DNA of 64,000 bases. It comes from Lachnospiraceae bacterium (GTDB taxonomy: Bacteria > Bacillota > Clostridia > Lachnospirales > Lachnospiraceae). Location of the stretch: assembly GCA_009774215.1 (NCBI GenBank), contig VSNH01000003.1, forward strand, positions 40,293 to 104,292, given 5' to 3'. Shown piece after piece: positions 59,371-64,000 of this stretch. Every line of letters starts with the position of its first letter. Position 1 is the stretch's first letter. A model generated the notes under the pieces. The model searched no databases. It worked only from the letters and a program-made list of their open reading frames with translations, and was not told the origin of the DNA. Made by a program: the position numbers and the translations under genes.

Positions 59371-61278
59371 TCACATGTTACTGTTGCCATAAAAATATGC
59401 ATACCACTGTTGAAAGACAAAGAAGGCCCAGATCATCCCCGAGTAGTTTTCCCCCGTCCCGCTTCCCCTGTCCCCTGTCTCAAGGTAACTCCTCAGCAGC
59501 TTTGGCACATACGATTCGTCGAATATATTTTGACGTTTCAGGAAGCCATTATCTACATAACATAACAACTGTTCTTTAAGTGGTCCTCTAAGCCACTTGT
59601 CCAACGGAACCCCGAACCCTTTCTTCGGGCGCTCCAACAGCTCCCTCGGGACATAGTCGTAAGCGATATCTTTCAAAATATGCTTTTTGTCCCCCGCCGC
59701 GTATTTATAGGAATGGGGAATCCGATAGGAAAAGTCCATCACATCCGGATCAAGAATCGGGCAGCGAGCCTCCAGCGAATACTTCATGGACGCACGATCC
59801 ATCTTACAGAGAATATCTCCCGGCAGATAAGTGTCCATATCCAGAAGCATCCGACATATCTGCCAGTCCCCCGCCGGATAACCGCTCTCCACCGGATAGT
59901 GCACGGGAAGCGCGCATTTTCCCGAAGGCAGTCCGCCCACCATGTCCCGCGCCATCCCCGGATAATTTCCCGCACTAAACTGCGTCTTCGACTCCCGGTC
60001 TCTGTTTCCGGCAATCACCCGCACCTTAAAGGGCAGTTTCTTCTCCATGCCAAACCGCCTGATACCCGGCAGATTGCAAATTCCGTGCACAAGGCCGCCG
60101 AGCGCATCCAGTTTCTGCGCCTGCGCCACCTTTTCATAGATATTGTAGCCGCAGTAGAACTCGTCCCCGCCATCGCCCGAAAGCGCCACCGTGACCTGCT
60201 CCCTGGCAAGCTGACAGACTAACATTGTCGGAATCTGCGATGGATCCGCAAAAGGCTCATCATAATACTTCGGAATGCTCTCCACCATCTGCAGCATGTC
60301 CGCCTCTGTAATCATCAACTCCGTGTGGGCAGTCCCCAGATAATCCGCCACGGCTCTGGCATAGGGCGCCTCGTTATAGCTCTCCTCATAAAAACCGATC
60401 GAAAAGGTCTTCACCGGCTCCGCGGAATGCGCCTGCGCCATCGCCGTCACCAGCGAGGAATCGTAACCGCCGCTCAAAAAACTCCCCAGCGGCACATCCG
60501 CAATCATGCGAAGCGACACAGCGCGCTGCAGGAGCGCTTTCAACTGCTCCTTCGCCTCCTCATAGCTCTTTACGGGGTATTTCGCCGCTCCTTCATAGGC
60601 TTCCCTCACATTCCAGTAGCTCCAGGTTTGGATCTGCCCGCCCTGAAACTTGAGAACCGCACCGGGCGTTAATTTAAACACATTCTCAAAAACACTCTCC
60701 GGCGCATTGATATACTGCTGAAAGAGATAGCGCGAGAGCACGCCCCTGTCTATCTTTGCCTGAAAATCCGGACAGGCCATAAGCGGCTTCAACTCCGACG
60801 CGAACACAAGCTCCTCCCCCTCATACCAATAATAGAGAGGTTTCTTGCCGATCCGGTCGCGAATCAGATAAACCGCCTCTTCCTCCCGGTCAAAAAGAGC
60901 GATGGCAAACATCCCGTTAAACCGGTTCACACAGGATATGCCCCATTTTAAATAGGCGGCTATGATAACTTCCGTATCGCAGTCCGACCGAAAGGGATAG
61001 TCCGCCAATTCTTTCCGCAGTTCTCTGAAATTATAGATTTCGCCATTGTAGACCACAATAACCCGGCCATCCGCCGAATGCATGGGCTGATGCCCCAAAG
61101 CCGAAAGATCCAGAATGGAGAGCCGTCTCTGCGCAAGTCCAACCCGATAGCCCCCCGCCATCTCAAAAAACTCTTCCCCGCTGTCGTCAGGCCCCCTGTG
61201 GGACATCGTGTCATTCATCCTTTTCAACTGTTCGGGCGTGACCTCCCGCCTTCTAATGTACCCGCAAATCCCACACAT
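59371..61278 (-). CDS. asnB: Glutamine-dependent asparagine-synthetase-type amidotransferase (copy 2)
   Basis: 635 residues. MCGICGY with catalytic Cys2, SHRGPDDSGE, AQRRLSILDLSALGHQPM, YNGEIYNF, then FLSGGYDSSLVTAMA (PP-loop) and LSGDGGDEFYCGYN. It differs enough from copy 1 to suggest a different substrate. ATG at 61278 follows the TGA of the upstream deacetylase-like gene by one base and has AAGGTGAT as ribosome site, so translation is coupled to it. A uronamide or similar amide in the glycan is the favoured product; asparagine itself cannot be excluded. Confidence 0.9.
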   Translation of the reverse strand: MCGICGYIRRREVTPEQLKRMNDTMSHRGPDDSGEEFFEMAGGYRVGLAQRRLSILDLSALGHQPMHSADGRVIVVYNGEIYNFRELRKELADYPFRSDCDTEVIIAAYLKWGISCVNRFNGMFAIALFDREEEAVYLIRDRIGKKPLYYWYEGEELVFASELKPLMACPDFQAKIDRGVLSRYLFQQYINAPESVFENVFKLTPGAVLKFQGGQIQTWSYWNVREAYEGAAKYPVKSYEEAKEQLKALLQRAVSLRMIADVPLGSFLSGGYDSSLVTAMAQAHSAEPVKTFSIGFYEESYNEAPYARAVADYLGTAHTELMITEADMLQMVESIPKYYDEPFADPSQIPTMLVCQLAREQVTVALSGDGGDEFYCGYNIYEKVAQAQKLDALGGLVHGICNLPGIRRFGMEKKLPFKVRVIAGNRDRESKTQFSAGNYPGMARDMVGGLPSGKCALPVHYPVESGYPAGDWQICRMLLDMDTYLPGDILCKMDRASMKYSLEARCPILDPDVMDFSYRIPHSYKYAAGDKKHILKDIAYDYVPRELLERPKKGFGVPLDKWLRGPLKEQLLCYVDNGFLKRQNIFDESYVPKLLRSYLETGDRGSGTGENYSGMIWAFFVFQQWYAYFYGNSNM

Positions 61279-61279
61279 A

Positions 61280-62038
61280 TCACCTTACATCCTTACCCAT
61301 AAAGTATTCCCGGTATTCCCCGAAGTCCTTACATTCATTATCCACAGACTCCACCAGCTCCACATACTTCTCCTGGATCAAAGCCCGATAATTTTCAAAA
61401 TTATTATAGCCCTTTTTGCTCCATGCAAAAGGATGCGTCAGAATCTGCACCTTATCGTAACCGGTAATATTCGCCTCGTCCGGATAGCCGTACCGCCATA
61501 CATGATTTGCATCCGACATATATTTTACATTTAATTTAGTATCATCCGTTATTTTATCGGCAAAGGTAAAAAAATCATCCTGATACGCGTTGAGCAGGCC
61601 CTCCAGCTTGATATTCTCCCGGAGCACATCCTTGGAAGGCCTGTGCACGGAAAACTCCGTGATGGCAAAGCCAAACATCTCACTCAGAATATCAACCTCC
61701 GTACGGATGCGCTTTTTGATCTGCTCCATATCGGTCATGCCGTTCAAAGCAAAATGAAGGCCGATACGCTGCCCCCGCTCGTGCATGTCCTTGATAATAT
61801 CCATATTTTTGCGCGAAAGAATATTGTAGGAGTTGTTCGTCCACTGGAAAAAGAAGGTGGATGTAAAATCCATGCTCTGCTCCACCTTGGCGACCTGCCA
61901 CGCCCTCTCCACGCTGTACTCCACATCATGGCGCATAATGACAAAAGAATCTCTGTTTAACGCCTCCGCATAGCCGCACTGACGGCCCGTAGACTTTATA
62001 ATTCTGATCATTTCCCTGTAATCGTCAAATGAAAACAT
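61280..62038 (-). CDS. Polysaccharide deacetylase-like (NodB-fold) protein
   Basis: 252 residues. FVIMRHDVEYSVERAWQVAKVEQ and TSTFFFQW near 36-65, with GLHFALNG and EFSVHRPSKD, match cytoplasmic CE4-like proteins found in glycan loci; the His-Asp pair in RHDVEY corresponds to the metal-binding HD. It may remove an N-acetyl group from a sugar, making an amine. It is translationally coupled to the amidotransferase downstream. GGAGGAG stands 5 bases before the ATG at 62038; the upstream ATG is less well placed. Confidence 0.75.
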   Translation of the reverse strand: MFSFDDYREMIRIIKSTGRQCGYAEALNRDSFVIMRHDVEYSVERAWQVAKVEQSMDFTSTFFFQWTNNSYNILSRKNMDIIKDMHERGQRIGLHFALNGMTDMEQIKKRIRTEVDILSEMFGFAITEFSVHRPSKDVLRENIKLEGLLNAYQDDFFTFADKITDDTKLNVKYMSDANHVWRYGYPDEANITGYDKVQILTHPFAWSKKGYNNFENYRALIQEKYVELVESVDNECKDFGEYREYFMGKDVR

Positions 62039-62056
62039 ATTCTCCTCCATGTCAGA

Positions 62057-62213
62057 GCAGTTTACTGCGATGACACGCGATGAGAAATTCGCGAAGGCGA
62101 TTTCTCATCTGCGATCAAGGCACATTTGAGGCTCTGTCTCAAATTGCCGATTGAAAAATCAGTGCATCAGCATGATTTTTCAATCTTTCCTCCACCCGAA
62201 GCGCTTGCGCTTC
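62057..62213. other. Run of five consecutive hairpins
   Basis: The 215-base gap holds GCAG/CTGC (62057-62068), GATGAGAAAT/ATTTCTCATC (62079-62109), ATTTGAG/CTCAAAT (62124-62144), a 13-base perfect stem GATTGAAAAATCA/TGATTTTTCAATC (62149-62185) and GAAGCGC/GCGCTTC (62198-62213). None is followed by a T-run in the direction of transcription. Sequence unrelated to the nine-copy element. Confidence 0.65.
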
Positions 62214-62253
62214 TCCACTTTTGAATAAGTTTACCATATTTTTGAAAAAACCG

Positions 62254-63777
62254 CTACTGTGCCCGCCGCACCGACCGTTTCCCATAATAGGCGGCAATGC
62301 CCTGATTCACCCAGCCGTTTTCATCCTCGTCGATATAAAAGCACTCAAAATCCTCGATATAATCCGGCACTTCCAGCGCCACGTCATCCTCTGGACAGGT
62401 TTCCAGATAGTCGTAGAGAGCGGCACATTTATCATAATACTCCCTGTAGCTTCCGTTGTGCACATGGCGCGCCACACGGTACAGGGGAAGCTCCTCCATG
62501 GATAGGGGCGTGACAATCAGCGCCGCCAGAAAGATATAGAGCAAAATCGCGACCGTCCGTCCATCCGACGGCAGACCGCAGAGCCTGTGGGCACAGACGC
62601 CCAGAAACAACGCCAGATTCAAGAGGGAAATCACCATGGCTGTGTCTATTATAAAATAACACCTGTTTGGAACGTAATACCCGCCGTATCCGAGTGCCAC
62701 GGGAAAGTACGCCACCATTCCCGAAAGAATCGCAAGTGCCGTGGCAATGCCATATTCCCGAAGCGCGATCCTGCATCTTCCCGACAGATACACGCCTGCC
62801 CCAATCATCAACAGAAATACCAGTCCCAGCATCGTCCCCCGAAACATCCTGCCCGACTCCTCCGCGAACATGCGCACGGCATAGGCAATCGCCTGCCCGA
62901 AATGCAGACCCGCGCCCGCCGTCCCGTCATGTCTTGAAAAATTGCCCGGCGCGGCCGCATTGATCAGCGCACCCGCAAAGCCCGCCGCAAAAACCGTCAG
63001 GTTATACCGCGAAACCTTCCGTGTTCTTAGGAAAAACACCACTGTCAGCAGCAGCGCCGTATAGCATCCCGCGCCCGCCACCGCCAGCGACCCGCCGGAA
63101 GAGAAAAACAGAAGAACTGCCGCGGCAGCCGCACAGCCCTTTTTTCTGCCGGTGCTGATCGTCTCCTTATTCGCAAGAAGAAGCAGCGCCAATGCAAAGA
63201 GCAGCAGGGAAAAAGGCATACTGTACGCCACCGCCCCGGAAAACCAAAAATAAACTTCCGCGTATACGTCCGCGTTCACCACCGTCAGAAAGAAGAGCGT
63301 GAGAAGCAAAAGCTTAAAAGGCACAAGGCGTCTCGTCCCGTCTGACACTTCCACCCCCGCCGTTTTTCCGCGGGATGCCTCCACCCCGCCGCCGCACATT
63401 CCCATTTCCTCCCGAAAGAAGGATAAACCCACCCACAGCAGCGCCGCCAGCGAGCCTAGAAACAACAGCGCATTCCCCACCATCACCGCCCGAAGCTGGG
63501 GCAGTCCGAAATTGTTGATCGGTGAGAGAAACGCCTGCAGAAACATGGAAAACCAGGTTCCCTGCCAGTCCATGTACAAGTCCTGAACATACAGAAGAGA
63601 CGCCCAAAAATATTTCGGCAGCGAGACATGGAACGCCCCCACCCGCACACCGTGGGTAAAATCATCCCCGCTGAGAACTGTGCAGCCCGCCCCCATAGCT
63701 AGGACGGCAATTACGGCTGCAATTATAATAACGCATATTATTGAAACTAAAATTCCTGCTGCTTTCTTTCCTCTCAC
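62254..63777 (-). CDS. DUF6056 polytopic membrane protein (copy 2)
   Basis: 507 residues. About 11 hydrophobic helices; LSGDDFTHGVRVG and LYMDWQGTWFSMFLQAF in the first external loop, INAAAPGNFSRHDG mid-protein, and ENGWVNQGIAAYYGKRSV at the end, parallel to the blocks of the protein at 47388-48956. A polar insert with GGGVEASRGKTAGVEV lies near residue 150. Function unknown; topology and acidic loop fit a GT-C-like enzyme. GTG at 63777 is chosen because AGGGAG lies 7 bases upstream. Confidence 0.75.
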   Translation of the reverse strand: MRGKKAAGILVSIICVIIIAAVIAVLAMGAGCTVLSGDDFTHGVRVGAFHVSLPKYFWASLLYVQDLYMDWQGTWFSMFLQAFLSPINNFGLPQLRAVMVGNALLFLGSLAALLWVGLSFFREEMGMCGGGVEASRGKTAGVEVSDGTRRLVPFKLLLLTLFFLTVVNADVYAEVYFWFSGAVAYSMPFSLLLFALALLLLANKETISTGRKKGCAAAAAVLLFFSSGGSLAVAGAGCYTALLLTVVFFLRTRKVSRYNLTVFAAGFAGALINAAAPGNFSRHDGTAGAGLHFGQAIAYAVRMFAEESGRMFRGTMLGLVFLLMIGAGVYLSGRCRIALREYGIATALAILSGMVAYFPVALGYGGYYVPNRCYFIIDTAMVISLLNLALFLGVCAHRLCGLPSDGRTVAILLYIFLAALIVTPLSMEELPLYRVARHVHNGSYREYYDKCAALYDYLETCPEDDVALEVPDYIEDFECFYIDEDENGWVNQGIAAYYGKRSVRRAQ

Positions 63778-63801
63778 TCCGTTACTCCCTTCGTTCAGCA
63801 C

Positions 63802-63890
63802 ACGCCCATTCGCAAAATTGCGCTTACCGCGCTTTTCGCTGTTTCGCAAGCTCAGATTGCGCAAAGCGCAATCGGCTCATCTGCGGGCGT
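63802..63890. other. Structured segment at right edge
   Basis: Outer ACGCCC/GGGCGT arms (63802-63807 with 63885-63890) enclose a perfect GATTGCGC/GCGCAATC hairpin (63855-63873) and GCGC-rich repeats. Beyond it, 63891-64000 is AT-richer; two reading frames are open from the window edge (stops at 63944 and near 63939), so the tail of an upstream gene may be there, but I cannot tell which frame is real. Confidence 0.45.
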
Positions 63891-64000
63891 TCCCTCGGAT
63901 CACCCTCTGCCCGTCAATTACATACTAGTGCTCCATTTACCAATTAACTATCCTTTTTTGCTTGCCAGCATTCCCTTCTACTGCGTTGTTTTCGGTCAAC

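Noticed and set aside
63891..64000. Partial gene at the right edge
   Set aside because: Two reading frames are open from the edge for about 19-20 codons and neither can be preferred without flanking sequence.

Overview
The window is 64 kb of a low-GC-Gram-positive-type chromosome with moderate GC. It most resembles a gut Lachnospiraceae/Clostridia genome; this is inferred from the gene families (DUF2304, membrane-anchored CotH proteins, DUF6056 proteins), the AGGAGG-type ribosome sites and the frequent TTG/GTG starts. Every gene I can support lies on the minus strand, so transcription runs from high to low coordinates. The content is almost entirely extracellular polysaccharide biosynthesis: about 48 genes, with no RNA genes, insertion sequences or phage genes.

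In transcription order: 64.0-56.8 kb holds a DUF6056 membrane protein, a NodB-fold deacetylase-like protein, two glutamine-dependent asparagine-synthetase-type amidotransferases, a GT4 and a membrane-anchored SGNH protein. 54.5-46.5 kb holds a GT2, two GT11-like transferases, an ABC flippase, a second DUF6056 protein and a DUF5672 protein. 46.4-36.3 kb holds a GT17, a Wzy-like polymerase, the initiating phosphoglycosyltransferase, a GT4, an acetyltransferase, two GT2s, a GT11 and a pyruvyltransferase. 36.2-29.8 kb holds a Wzx flippase, a GH88/105-like protein, a second Wzy-like polymerase and a GT26-GT4 fusion. 29.7-13.5 kb holds two CotH-type proteins, two GT4s, a radical SAM protein, a GT-D, an acyltransferase, an ABC flippase, a polytopic protein, a DPM-like GT2 with DUF2304, a GT4 and a GT2. 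13.3-0 kb holds a third asparagine-synthetase-like protein lacking the glutaminase cysteine, two GT4s, wecC and wecB (UDP-ManNAcA synthesis), a polytopic protein, a second Wzx, a DPM-like GT2, a fucosyltransferase-like protein and a partial surface-carbohydrate gene.

Read together, one initiating transferase starts a lipid-linked repeat unit, many transferases extend it, and two Wzx plus two ABC proteins may flip it. Two Wzy proteins may polymerise it. It may be decorated by pyruvylation, acetylation, deacetylation and possibly uronamide formation (WecB/WecC plus the amidotransferases). The duplicated export and polymerisation genes suggest that more than one glycan, or a mosaic of loci, is encoded.

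The most unusual feature is not a protein. At least nine intergenic gaps carry one family of nested palindromic elements of about 60-160 bp: a long imperfect hairpin A with a variable centre, then a GGAGAATGCC hairpin B, then a third hairpin C. The outer arms of A differ between copies but stay complementary, and in three genes the element supplies the last codons in the same reading frame. Other gaps carry unrelated multi-hairpin clusters. A consensus sigma-A promoter lies at 6776-6804, and a probable extended -10 promoter at 13488-13516 starts a leader containing one whole element.
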